Assembly (NCBI GenBank): GCA_017621195.1
Contig: JAGATO010000112.1
Span: forward strand, 1 to 17,463
Source of the DNA: Bacillota bacterium
GTDB lineage: Bacteria > Bacillota > Clostridia > Peptostreptococcales > Anaerovoracaceae
Direction of reading: 5' to 3'
Length of the DNA stretch: 17,463 nt
The notes below the pieces were generated by a model that saw only the letters and a program-made list of their open reading frames with translations, did no database searches and was not told the DNA's origin. Made by a program: the position numbers and the translations under genes. Positions 6,284-13,026 of the stretch are shown here, in pieces; positions within the stretch are counted from its first letter, which is position 1, and every line of letters starts with the position of its first letter.

Positions 6284-7532
6284 TTAGTAGATCCGATTGG
6301 GAATGAAGTTGTTGTCCTCCAGAACCTCGAGAATCTGTTTGATGTGTTCGTGACCGTTGGTTTCTACCGTCACTTCCAGAACTACCTTGTTGGAGTAGCG
6401 GTCGATGGCCTTGAACTGGTTGTGCTGCAGCTCGATGACGTTGGCTCCGTTTTCCGCCAGCAGAGTGGCCACCTTTACCAGCTGACCGGGCTTGTCCGGC
6501 AGCTCCACGCTGAAGCACATGATTCTGCCTCGGCTGATCAGGCCCTGATTGATGATGGAGGAAATGGTCACCACGTCGATGTTTCCGCCGCTCATCAGGC
6601 AAACGATTTTCTTACCCGGCTTTGCTCTCTTCTTCACGCCCGCCAGAGGAACAACGCCCGCGGTCTCGGCGATCAGCTTATGCTTTTCCAGAACCATCAG
6701 CACCGCATCCATGATGTCCTTCTCCGTGACGGTGATGATCTCGTCCACGTATTTCTTTGCCATGGCAAAGGTCAAATCTCCGGGCTGGCGTACGGCAACG
6801 CCTTCGGCGCTGGTCTTGATCGTAGCCAGGCGAGTCACCTGCCCTTCGTCCAGGGAAATCTTCATCGCCATGGAGCCCACGGGAGATACGCCGATCACCT
6901 TCACATCGGGGCGTACCGTCTTGATCGCCATGGCGATCCCGGCAATCAGTCCACCGCCGCCGATGGGAACAAGAACCTCGTCCACATCACACAGCTCGTC
7001 CAGAATTTCCAGACCGATGGTGCCCTGTCCGCACATGACGTCGTAGTCGTCGAAGGGGGTGGACGAAGGTGTAACCTTTTTCTTTGGCCAGAGAAACGGC
7101 CTTACTGTAGGCGTCGTCATAGACGTCACCGTGAATCACCACATCGGCGCCGTAGGCCTTGGTGGCGTTCACCTTCAGTAAAGGCGTAACGTTGGGCATG
7201 ACGATGGTGGCCTTGATGTCCCGCTTCTGTGCGGCAAAGGCCACACCCTGGGCGTGGTTGCCGGCGGAAGAGGCAATGACGCCGTGAGCGGCTTCTTCTT
7301 CCGTCAGGTTCATGATTTTATTGTATGCGCCGCGAATCTTAAAGGAGCCCGTCATCTGCAGATTTTCCGGTTTGATGTAGATGTCGCAGTTGTATTCGTT
7401 GCTGTAAAAATCGCTGTGAATCAGAGGCGTGGGCTTCAACACGCCCTTCAGATTTTCAGCCGCCCGCTGCACGTTGGCCTGATGCTGCTCTTCGCTCATT
7501 TCCATGTACTTGTTCACTAATTCCGCTTTCAT
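6284..7532 (-). pseudogene. ilvA: Threonine ammonia-lyase (catabolic/biosynthetic threonine dehydratase with ACT domain), interrupted by a 1-nt frameshift
   Basis: PLP enzyme converting threonine to 2-oxobutanoate and ammonia, the first step toward isoleucine or a catabolic route. Residues 1-159 are read from the ATG at 7532 (preceded by GAGGAGG). They include the PLP lysine K65 in TGSFKIRGAYNK and SSAGNHAQG at 88-96. The frame then breaks in the G5 tract at 7055-7059 (C5 on the coding strand). Removing one base joins FVHP to FDDYDVMCGQGTIG and restores a 415-aa protein. The downstream part has the glycine loop PIGGGGLIAG and a C-terminal ACT domain (about residues 330-415, starting GRIMCFSVELPDKPGQ). 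Everything else is well preserved, so the break is recent, a sequencing error, or a phase-variable tract. As written, translation ends early at 6987. The gene lies 71 bp downstream of patB. Confidence 0.93.
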
Positions 7533-7603
7533 TTCTGCCTCCTCAAATGTTCAAATCTCTCATTTATCATGACGTACTTTTTCAATATTACAATGGTTTT
7601 AAA

Positions 7604-8806
7604 CTATCGCTTCAGATACGGCGCATACGCCTTCTTCATGCGCTCCAGTGCCTCCTCGATGCACCAGGTGGGGCATGCCAGATTCCAGCGCTCAAAGCAG
7701 TTGCCCTGTTCGCCGAAGATATATCCTTCATCGAAGAAAAGCCCCGCTTCTTCCCGGTTGATGCGCTCCAGCTCTTTTGCTTCGATCCCTAATCCGCTCC
7801 AGTCCATCCACAGCAGATACGTAGCTTCGAAGTCCATGATCTGAATCTCTGGAAATTCCTTTGCGAAGAACGCCTCGATGACGCGTTTGTTTTCCGCCAC
7901 CACTTCGATCACCTGATTGAGCCACTCCTCGCAGTTTTTCATGGCGATCTGACAGGCCTCGTAACCCAAAATATTACACTTGGGAGAAGGATTGTGGTGT
8001 TTCTGAGCATCCAGATATTGGGCCCGCTTGTCGGGATCAGGAATCATGACGATGGCCGTCTGAAGCCCTGCCAGGTTGAAGGTCTTACTGGGAGCGATGC
8101 ACCAGATGCAGTTGTTGGCGATGTCTTCCCCCATAGACGGATAGACCGTATGGATCTGTCCCGGCATCTCCAGGTCGTAGTGGATTTCATCGGCCACTAC
8201 TAAAACGTCGTTTTCCAGGCAGATCTCCGCCATGCGGCGCAGCTCTTTCGGCGTCCAGATGCGGCTGGTGGGATTGTGCGGACTGCACAGGATGAACATC
8301 TTGGTGTTTTCGTCCTTGATCTTCGCCTCGAAGTCGTCGAAGTCGATTTCATAGCGGGTTCCCTTGCGGACCAGAGGACAATCCACCAGCTTCCGCCCGT
8401 TATCCAGAATCGCGTGGTACATGGGATAATAGACGGGAGTCAGCAGCAGAACGCCATCGCCTTCCTTCGTAAAGGTCTGAACGGCTTCGAAAAACGCGTC
8501 CACCACACCGTGAGCTGTCAGAATCCATTCCTCTTTCGGACGGTAGCCGTGTCTCTTTTCCACCCAGTCGCAGACGGTCAGACGAAACTCATCGGTAGGA
8601 CCGGCGTATCCCAGTACAGAACAGCTGATGAAATCCTGCAGTCCCCGGACGATCTCCGGTGCGGGAGCAAATTCCATGTCCGCTACGGAAAAGGGAATGA
8701 TGTCATCGGCTTCGCTGTAGCCGTAGTCCCTCATTTCGTCCCACTTCCTCGAACCGCATCCATATCGTTTCATCACCGTTTCAAAATCGTACTTCATGAT
8801 TCTCAT
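7604..8806 (-). CDS. patB: PatB/MalY-type cystathionine beta-lyase (C-S lyase), PLP-dependent
   Basis: Fold-type I PLP enzyme that cleaves cystathionine or cysteine-type thioethers to pyruvate, ammonia and a thiol. The PLP lysine is K241 in APSKTFNLAG. The pyridine-nitrogen Asp is D206 in VVADEIHYDL, and FILCSPHNPTSRIW matches the PHNP signature of this group. GYAGPTDEF (66-74) and HGVVDAFFEAV (99-109) are also typical. Length 400 aa is normal. Two starts are possible: the ATG at 8806 (GGGAG only 3 nt upstream) or 8797 (12 nt from it). Relatives begin near MKYDFETV, so 8797 may be the true start. It has its own promoter upstream and is followed by ilvA on the same strand. Some relatives such as MalY also act in regulation; nothing here shows that. 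Confidence 0.93.
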   Translation of the reverse strand: MRIMKYDFETVMKRYGCGSRKWDEMRDYGYSEADDIIPFSVADMEFAPAPEIVRGLQDFISCSVLGYAGPTDEFRLTVCDWVEKRHGYRPKEEWILTAHGVVDAFFEAVQTFTKEGDGVLLLTPVYYPMYHAILDNGRKLVDCPLVRKGTRYEIDFDDFEAKIKDENTKMFILCSPHNPTSRIWTPKELRRMAEICLENDVLVVADEIHYDLEMPGQIHTVYPSMGEDIANNCIWCIAPSKTFNLAGLQTAIVMIPDPDKRAQYLDAQKHHNPSPKCNILGYEACQIAMKNCEEWLNQVIEVVAENKRVIEAFFAKEFPEIQIMDFEATYLLWMDWSGLGIEAKELERINREEAGLFFDEGYIFGEQGNCFERWNLACPTWCIEEALERMKKAYAPYLKR

Positions 8807-8926
8807 TTTCTCCCTTGTTCTCTTTTCTCACCGCACAGGCATCCGGTATTGCGCCGCAACGTCCCGGTATTCCCGGCGCTTCGACAGCCCCGGCAGCCCC
8901 AGAATTGCAACATATCGTAATGATTT

Positions 8927-8956
8927 ATTATAAACCATAATCATCAGCAACTTCAA
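8927..8956 (-). promoter_or_regulatory. Promoter of patB
   Basis: Minus strand: TTGAAG (8951-8956), 18-bp spacer, TATAAT (8927-8932). The leader to the start codon is about 115 nt; I see no riboswitch or T-box pattern in it. Confidence 0.65.
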
Positions 8957-9014
8957 GTAGATTGAAGAAAAATGAAACGCCTTACCGGAATTTCAACGGA
9001 TGCAGAAAAAGCGC

Positions 9015-9044
9015 TTGCAATCTCTGCACAAGTACGCGTATAAT
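9015..9044 (+). promoter_or_regulatory. Promoter of the antitoxin RNA
   Basis: TTGCAA (9015-9020), 18-bp spacer, TATAAT (9039-9044). It points into the toxin gene from its 3' side. No ORF with a ribosome binding site follows, so it most likely drives a short regulatory RNA. Confidence 0.78.
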
Positions 9045-9050
9045 GAAAAT

Positions 9051-9138
9051 AGAAAAGGTGCTACCGATGACGGTTAGCCCAAGATAATCAGTGAAAAATA
9101 AACCGCTTAGCTTGGAATCTGAGGCGGTTTATTTCTTT
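9051..9138 (+). ncRNA. Probable antitoxin RNA of a type I toxin-antitoxin locus
   Basis: Ends inferred from the promoter at 9015-9044 and the hairpin at 9096-9134. The RNA runs convergent to the toxin mRNA and overlaps its 3' end, including the last toxin codons and the shared terminator. That is the arrangement of RatA/TxpA and of RNAII/Fst. Its 5' part can form a hairpin (GCTACCG with CGGTTAGC). The element GGTGCTACC is almost self-complementary and nearly matches GGTGTTACC at the 5' end of the toxin RNA, so the two 5' ends could also pair. Exact ends are estimates. Confidence 0.65.
9096..9134. terminator. Shared bidirectional terminator of toxin mRNA and antitoxin RNA
   Basis: AAATAAACCGC (9096-9106) and GCGGTTTATTT (9124-9134) form an 11-bp perfect stem. 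U-rich runs follow on both strands (TTTATTTCTTTTTT on plus, TTTATTTTT on minus). The stem overlaps the toxin stop codon. Confidence 0.85.
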
Positions 9139-9212
9139 TTTGTGATCGAATATGTAATAAACACAATATCCGCAATCAACGCCAGAAGCGCAATCGTTTC
9201 CATTGTAGACAT
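9129..9212 (-). CDS. Small hydrophobic type I toxin, TxpA/Fst-like ('putative holin-like toxin'), 27 aa
   Basis: The protein starts MSTMETIALLALIADIVF, crosses the membrane once through about residue 21 and ends in a basic KKK tail. This is the layout of TxpA/BsrG/Fst-type toxins that insert in the cell's own membrane, and MST.ET/ES is the usual start of the 'putative holin-like toxin' group. A very strong ribosome binding site, AAGGGGGTGAT, ends 6 nt before the ATG. CCTTC and GAAGG just upstream can pair around CTCG, partly covering that site, as in related systems where translation is delayed. It has its own promoter, a shared terminator and a convergent RNA. A toxic role is inferred from family and layout; activity is not shown by the sequence. 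Confidence 0.85.
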   Translation of the reverse strand: MSTMETIALLALIADIVFITYSITKKK

Positions 9213-9271
9213 ATCTATCACCCCCTTCCGAGGAAGGGCTAACCGCCACCGCTTAGGTAACACCTTGGTAT

Positions 9272-9300
9272 AGAATACCATATATTTTCATTTTATTCAA
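9272..9300 (-). promoter_or_regulatory. Promoter of the toxin mRNA
   Basis: Minus strand: TTGAAT (9295-9300), 17-bp spacer, TATTCT (9272-9277). The start site would lie near the right arm of the flanking inverted repeat, giving a leader of about 50 nt. An AT-rich partial dyad (AATAATTATCATTATT) overlaps the upstream edge and might bind a regulator. Confidence 0.65.
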
Positions 9301-9312
9301 TAATTATCATTA

Positions 9313-10038
9313 TTAAATTGAGTGTTTTTTCCTCAGAACGATGGCGATAAAGTTCAGGTAGCGTCCTCCGCCAGCCTCCATGGCCTTTCGATCACCTACG
9401 GCGTACTCGTTATCCTGCTTCAGCCAGTCTGTCCAGACTTCTTCGTTGCTTTCCATTTCCCTCACAGACAGGATTTCCGCCCCTCTGCATGTTCCGACAA
9501 TCCGACTCCAATAGGCCACATCGTGCATGTAGTCCAGCTGTCCCGGCGTCCAGGATAACAGAAGCTCCGACGGAAGCCGATCGTGGCAGTCCTGCTTCAT
9601 GCCCGGAATGGCGATGTAGATATAGCCGCCGGGCTTCACGCAGGGCAGCAGCTTGTCATCCAGATAGTTCTCGTCCCTGCCGAAATAGTTGTAGGAGTCG
9701 ACGCTGACCACCGCATCGAACGACTCCGGTTCAAAGGGCAGGTCAGTGGCATCGGCCTTGACGGGGATGATCTGTTTTCGATCCAGACCCATAGCGTCAA
9801 AGAACTTCCGATTTTCTTCCGGATCGCTCCACAGATCCGCCGCAACCACGGTAAACCCGTACTCTTTGGCGAGAAAGACGCTGGTCAGCCCCTGGCCGCT
9901 TCCCAGATCGCAGACCACCGCGCCTTCGGGAATGCGGTGATCCTTCAGCAATTCCTCTTCCAGCTTCACGGGGTTCGGCCCCATGATCTTCTCCTGCAAC
10001 GACGGAATATCGTATTTCTCACTTCTTACATATTTCAT
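9313..10038 (-). CDS. Class I SAM-dependent methyltransferase, substrate unknown
   Basis: A 241-aa Rossmann methyltransferase. Motif I is VVCDLGSGQGLTSVFLA (about residues 41-57), the acidic SAM ribose ligand is in VVAADLW, and motif II/III is FDAVVSVDSYNYF followed by KPGGYIYIAIPG. The C-terminal part has WTPGQLDYMHDVAYW, which may help shape the substrate pocket. It resembles small-molecule or cyclopropane-synthase-like enzymes but I cannot name the substrate. Two ATGs are close. The one at 10044 is only 1 nt from AAGGAGG, while the ATG at 10038 has 7 nt spacing and is the better start. The gene stands alone behind a strong promoter overlapped downstream by a TetR-type palindrome, so it is probably induced by a ligand of a repressor encoded elsewhere. 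Confidence 0.88.
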   Translation of the reverse strand: MKYVRSEKYDIPSLQEKIMGPNPVKLEEELLKDHRIPEGAVVCDLGSGQGLTSVFLAKEYGFTVVAADLWSDPEENRKFFDAMGLDRKQIIPVKADATDLPFEPESFDAVVSVDSYNYFGRDENYLDDKLLPCVKPGGYIYIAIPGMKQDCHDRLPSELLLSWTPGQLDYMHDVAYWSRIVGTCRGAEILSVREMESNEEVWTDWLKQDNEYAVGDRKAMEAGGGRYLNFIAIVLRKKHSI

Positions 10039-10166
10039 ATCCATTCCTCCTTCTGAATTCTTTCTGATGATTTACCTCCGACCGCCTCTGATTTCCTTCT
10101 GTGATTTTCGACAAGCCCCATTCCACGACACCCTGAACACTATCGAGAGCACAATATCGGAAGCTT

Positions 10167-10186
10167 AAGTAAACGAACGTTTACTT
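10167..10186. promoter_or_regulatory. Palindromic operator, TetR-type
   Basis: AAGTAAACG-AA-CGTTTACTT is a perfect inverted repeat of 9-bp arms around 2 bp. It starts 3 bp downstream of the -10 hexamer of the methyltransferase promoter and covers the expected start site. TetR repressors often bind sites of this form. No TetR gene lies in the window. Confidence 0.75.
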
Positions 10187-10188
10187 TC

Positions 10189-10217
10189 AGTATAGTGAGC
10201 CTTCGTTTCCTTGTCAA
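10189..10217 (-). promoter_or_regulatory. Promoter of the methyltransferase gene
   Basis: Minus strand: TTGACA (10212-10217), 17-bp spacer, TATACT (10189-10194). The leader to the start codon is about 140 nt and contains no recognised riboswitch. Confidence 0.85.
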
Positions 10218-10241
10218 TCAAAACCTCGAATAAGCTGATCC

Positions 10242-10283
10242 AAAAAAGACGCCAGCCCCGACATTTGTCGGAACTGGCGTCTC
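10242..10283 (-). terminator. Terminator of nrdJ
   Basis: Minus strand: AGACGCCAG, then inner arms CCGAC/GTCGG around AAAT, then CTGGCGTCT and TTTTTT. It lies about 20 nt past the nrdJ stop. Confidence 0.9.
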
Positions 10284-10301
10284 TCAATCATATACATTTT
10301 C

Positions 10302-12656
10302 TTATCTTACCGGGCAGATGCCGCCTTCGCAGCCGTCGTTTCCGATATCGTACTGGACTTCTTCCTTTTCGTACTTGCTGATCAGCGACGGTACGAAGGG
10401 ATTCATGGCCGCCACTCTGGCTTCGTACTCTTCTTTGGAAATTTCCTCAAAGGGCAGCAGATCGTAGAAGCTGTCGTCGAAGCTGAGGAAGGACAGGGCT
10501 ACAGTGTCATCCCAGTTGTCCCAGACCCACTGTTCTACAGCGTCCCATTCGTCGTCTCGAACGTGAACGGTAATGGAGCAGTTGTGTTCCACGTAGTGGG
10601 TCATGAACATCTTGTAGATCTCCAGCTGCTCGATGGCGGACACGTCCTTCTTGATGCGGCCCTTGGGCGCCTTCACGGGGAACTCCACCACCTTGGTCTT
10701 GGGGTTGTCCTTGTCCTGTCCCACTTCCGGGAAGACGGGATAACCCAGCTCTTCGCAGACCTTCACCAGCGGATCGTCGGCGCTGATTCGGATTCGGCGG
10801 ACGAAGTAAGGTGCGTGAGAGAAGTGCACGCCGCTGGAAACCACCGGCAGCAGGGACAGCGTTCCCTCCGGCTTGACGGTGGTGATCAGCAGAGGCTCCT
10901 TCATCCCCAGTTCTCTGGCGTAGTCCACCGCCGACTTGCGAGCCACGTACTTCAGATCATCCAGCAGCCTTTCCTGATCGTCCTTCGTGTAATTCAGCGC
11001 GTTGACCATATCCTGCCAGCCCGTCAGGGAGCAGCCCAGCAGCTTGTCCCTCTGCTGAACGGAATTCCATTCCGGAATTTCCAGATCGGTGCAGGTCATG
11101 CGATACCCGGCTCTGGCTGACAGTCTCTGAGCCTCCATCAAGCCGTCGTGATCCAGCGTCCCGTCCTCTTTCACGAAGGCCATCACGTTGATGGTGGTCA
11201 GGTTGCACAGTCCCTTGGAGTCCAGAAGGATCTCTGCGCAGGGGTTGACGCCCTGGAAGTTGGGACGGCGCTTTCTCCCGGCTTCTTCGTTGACCCAGCC
11301 CGGTTCTCCGGAGTAGCGCATCTGCTGCATGTGCCAGTGAAGCATCTCTCTGGTGGGCTTCTTCTGATAATAGATGGAGTTGTTGGACATCTGGCGGTGA
11401 GCGATCTCCGGATCGATGACCCACTTTCCGCCGGACTTCTTATATAACTGGCTCTTGGCCTGGATGCATTCCTTGTCGTCGGCATCGATCAGGACGATTT
11501 CGGCCGTGCGGCGAACGCCGCCCACCACCACGTTTTCACCGATGATGTTAGCGATATCCAGACAGTCGATGGGCTTCAGCTTCACCGTGTTCTCGGAAGT
11601 CCGCATTCCGGCCTTCTCAATGACGCGGTTGATCTTGGTGAACATGTTCTTCATGGAGGAATGACCGCTGGCCGTTCCGCCGAAGGTCTTCAGCTTTTCG
11701 CCCTTTTCTCTCACGTGGTCGTAGTTCAGGATCACCGTCTTGATCTTTCTGTATTCGGCACTGTACAGCACCTTCAGGTAGTAGTCCAGAGACTGGACCC
11801 AGCCCTCCTTGCTGTCGCCGATGGTGATCTTCATCGTATCGTTATGGGTGAATTCCAGGGACGTGCTGTCCTGACGCAGAGACCGCAGTACCGGCGTATA
11901 CGCCTCGTGGATGATCTCGATATCCGTGCGAACCTTGGGAATCTTCTCCACGTCGCTCTTCAGAATTCTGACGCCCACGCCGGAGCCTACCATCAGCAGG
12001 TAGAACACGTCGCGGAACGAAGAAAAGCTGTCGATCACCTGGAAGGAACAGTTGTAGTTGGACATGGGATAATAGCGCGACACATCCGTAGCTCCCACCC
12101 AGAAGGTTCGGCCGGACAGGAACTGCTTCAGATTGAATATGTTCTGATACAGCTTCTCCGCCTCGTCCCGGGACGTAGGAACCAGGCTGCAGTTGTATTC
12201 CACGGCGCGGCGAACGGTCTCCCACCAGTACTCGCGGCGGGATTCTTCCGGCAACCACCGGGAATACGTTCTGTAATATACGAAATTCCCCAGCTGATTC
12301 ATGGGCGACGGCGCATGCTTAAAGCGGCTGACGAACTCTTCGGAAATCAGTCGGCCGTCTCTGCGCTTTCTGGCGTCTCTTGTCTTATCCCGCTCGTAGC
12401 GGTAGATAATGAACTTCTTGGCCACTTCTTTCCGCTGGCTGGACATCAGGAAATCCTCCACCAGATCCTGCAGGTCCTCCACGTTGACCACCCGTTCGGA
12501 ACGCTCCACCTGGCTTTCGATGGCTTCGGCAATCGACTGCGCTAACGCGCTGTCGATTCCCAGCCGCGTTTCTGCCATGGCGTGCTCGATGGCTGTCTTG
12601 ATCTTATCGCGGTTAAACGCCACCTCAGAGCCGTCCCGCTTGATCACTGTTTTCAT
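10302..12656 (-). CDS. nrdJ: Adenosylcobalamin-dependent (class II) ribonucleoside-triphosphate reductase
   Basis: Reduces ribonucleotides to deoxyribonucleotides using a thiyl radical made from coenzyme B12, so it works with or without oxygen. It is 784 aa and monomeric in type. An N-terminal ATP-cone (about residues 1-90, starting KTVIKRDGSEVAFNRDKI) senses the dATP/ATP balance. Catalytic residues line up with Lactobacillus leichmannii RTPR: C203 (C119), C473 in NPCAEI (C408, the thiyl radical), E475 (E410) and C484 (C419). The CX4C pair at the C-terminus, C776 and C781 in GCEGGICPVR, matches the re-reducing cysteines C731/C736. The ATG follows a purine-rich AAGGAGAAGGAGG. It is monocistronic with its own promoter and terminator. 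I looked for a cobalamin riboswitch or an NrdR-box pair in the leader and saw neither clearly. Confidence 0.96.
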   Translation of the reverse strand: MKTVIKRDGSEVAFNRDKIKTAIEHAMAETRLGIDSALAQSIAEAIESQVERSERVVNVEDLQDLVEDFLMSSQRKEVAKKFIIYRYERDKTRDARKRRDGRLISEEFVSRFKHAPSPMNQLGNFVYYRTYSRWLPEESRREYWWETVRRAVEYNCSLVPTSRDEAEKLYQNIFNLKQFLSGRTFWVGATDVSRYYPMSNYNCSFQVIDSFSSFRDVFYLLMVGSGVGVRILKSDVEKIPKVRTDIEIIHEAYTPVLRSLRQDSTSLEFTHNDTMKITIGDSKEGWVQSLDYYLKVLYSAEYRKIKTVILNYDHVREKGEKLKTFGGTASGHSSMKNMFTKINRVIEKAGMRTSENTVKLKPIDCLDIANIIGENVVVGGVRRTAEIVLIDADDKECIQAKSQLYKKSGGKWVIDPEIAHRQMSNNSIYYQKKPTREMLHWHMQQMRYSGEPGWVNEEAGRKRRPNFQGVNPCAEILLDSKGLCNLTTINVMAFVKEDGTLDHDGLMEAQRLSARAGYRMTCTDLEIPEWNSVQQRDKLLGCSLTGWQDMVNALNYTKDDQERLLDDLKYVARKSAVDYARELGMKEPLLITTVKPEGTLSLLPVVSSGVHFSHAPYFVRRIRISADDPLVKVCEELGYPVFPEVGQDKDNPKTKVVEFPVKAPKGRIKKDVSAIEQLEIYKMFMTHYVEHNCSITVHVRDDEWDAVEQWVWDNWDDTVALSFLSFDDSFYDLLPFEEISKEEYEARVAAMNPFVPSLISKYEKEEVQYDIGNDGCEGGICPVR

Positions 12657-12723
12657 GTCCTCCTTCTCCTTCCTTTACATCACATCATATCTATATTTTG
12701 TTTTTTCTTCTCATACAATCCCC

Positions 12724-12752
12724 ATTATATAGTAGTTTTTCTGCCACTTCAA
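12724..12752 (-). promoter_or_regulatory. Promoter of nrdJ
   Basis: Minus strand: TTGAAG (12747-12752), 17-bp spacer, TATAAT (12724-12729). The leader is about 60 nt, too short for a full cobalamin riboswitch. Confidence 0.78.
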
Positions 12753-12896
12753 CGGAAACTTATCCCGTTCCAAAAAACCGTAAATCCTCCGCTCTCCTCC
12801 GATAGGACAAGGGGCCTCTCTCCCTTTGGATTGAAACCATTTCAGCCGTTTTTTGCACCAGAACCGCCATCAAAATATTTCGGAGCAGCCGGAGAG

Positions 12897-12906
12897 TTGT
12901 ATACAA
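12897..12906. promoter_or_regulatory. Upstream GntR/FadR-type operator TTGTATACAA
   Basis: A perfect 10-bp palindrome of the form TTGTnnACAA typical of FCD-domain GntR regulators. It is centred 91 bp upstream of a second copy at the acn promoter. A weaker match, TTGTAGACTT, lies at 12916-12925. The last gene of the adjacent operon encodes such a regulator. Confidence 0.65.
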
Positions 12907-12959
12907 TGTCTATGATTGTAGACTTTGCACCGCTCGGAAGGCTTTTTCCCGTTTTTTCC

Positions 12960-12988
12960 TTTACTTTTGCTTTGTTCTTTCGTATAAT
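12960..12988 (+). promoter_or_regulatory. Promoter of the acn-icd-gntR operon
   Basis: TTTACT (12960-12965), 17-bp spacer, TATAAT (12983-12988). Transcription would start near 12995, about 32 nt before the aconitase ATG. It is divergent from nrdJ, whose promoter is about 230 bp away. Between them I see only the operator sites and no ORF. Confidence 0.75.
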
Positions 12989-12997
12989 TGCATACAA
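12988..12997. promoter_or_regulatory. Promoter-proximal GntR-type operator TTGCATACAA
   Basis: One base differs from the perfect palindrome TTGTATACAA at 12897. It shares its first base with the -10 hexamer and covers the start site, so a bound regulator would block the promoter. Together with the upstream site this suggests repression by the operon's own GntR protein, possibly with DNA looping. Confidence 0.65.
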
Positions 12998-13026
12998 TAA
13001 AACAATTTATCAGAGGAGGCCTTTTC

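Larger units (their letters stand above)
9055..9266. repeat. Inverted repeat flanking the toxin-antitoxin module
   Basis: Left arm: AAGGTGCTACC (9055-9065), 5 bp, CGGTTAGCCC (9071-9080). Right arm: GGGCTAACCG (9236-9245), 10 bp, GGTAACACCTT (9256-9266). The inner 10 bp are a perfect inverted match and the outer 11 bp match at 10. As a result both convergent RNAs begin with nearly the same sequence. I see no clear target-site duplication outside the arms. Confidence 0.75.

Noticed and set aside
7533..7603. Separate promoter for ilvA between patB and ilvA
   Set aside because: Only weak hexamers with poor spacing are visible; read-through from patB explains expression as well.
10302..12780. Cobalamin riboswitch before the B12-dependent nrdJ
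   Set aside because: The leader between promoter and start is only about 60 nt, is AT-rich and has no B12-box-like sequence.
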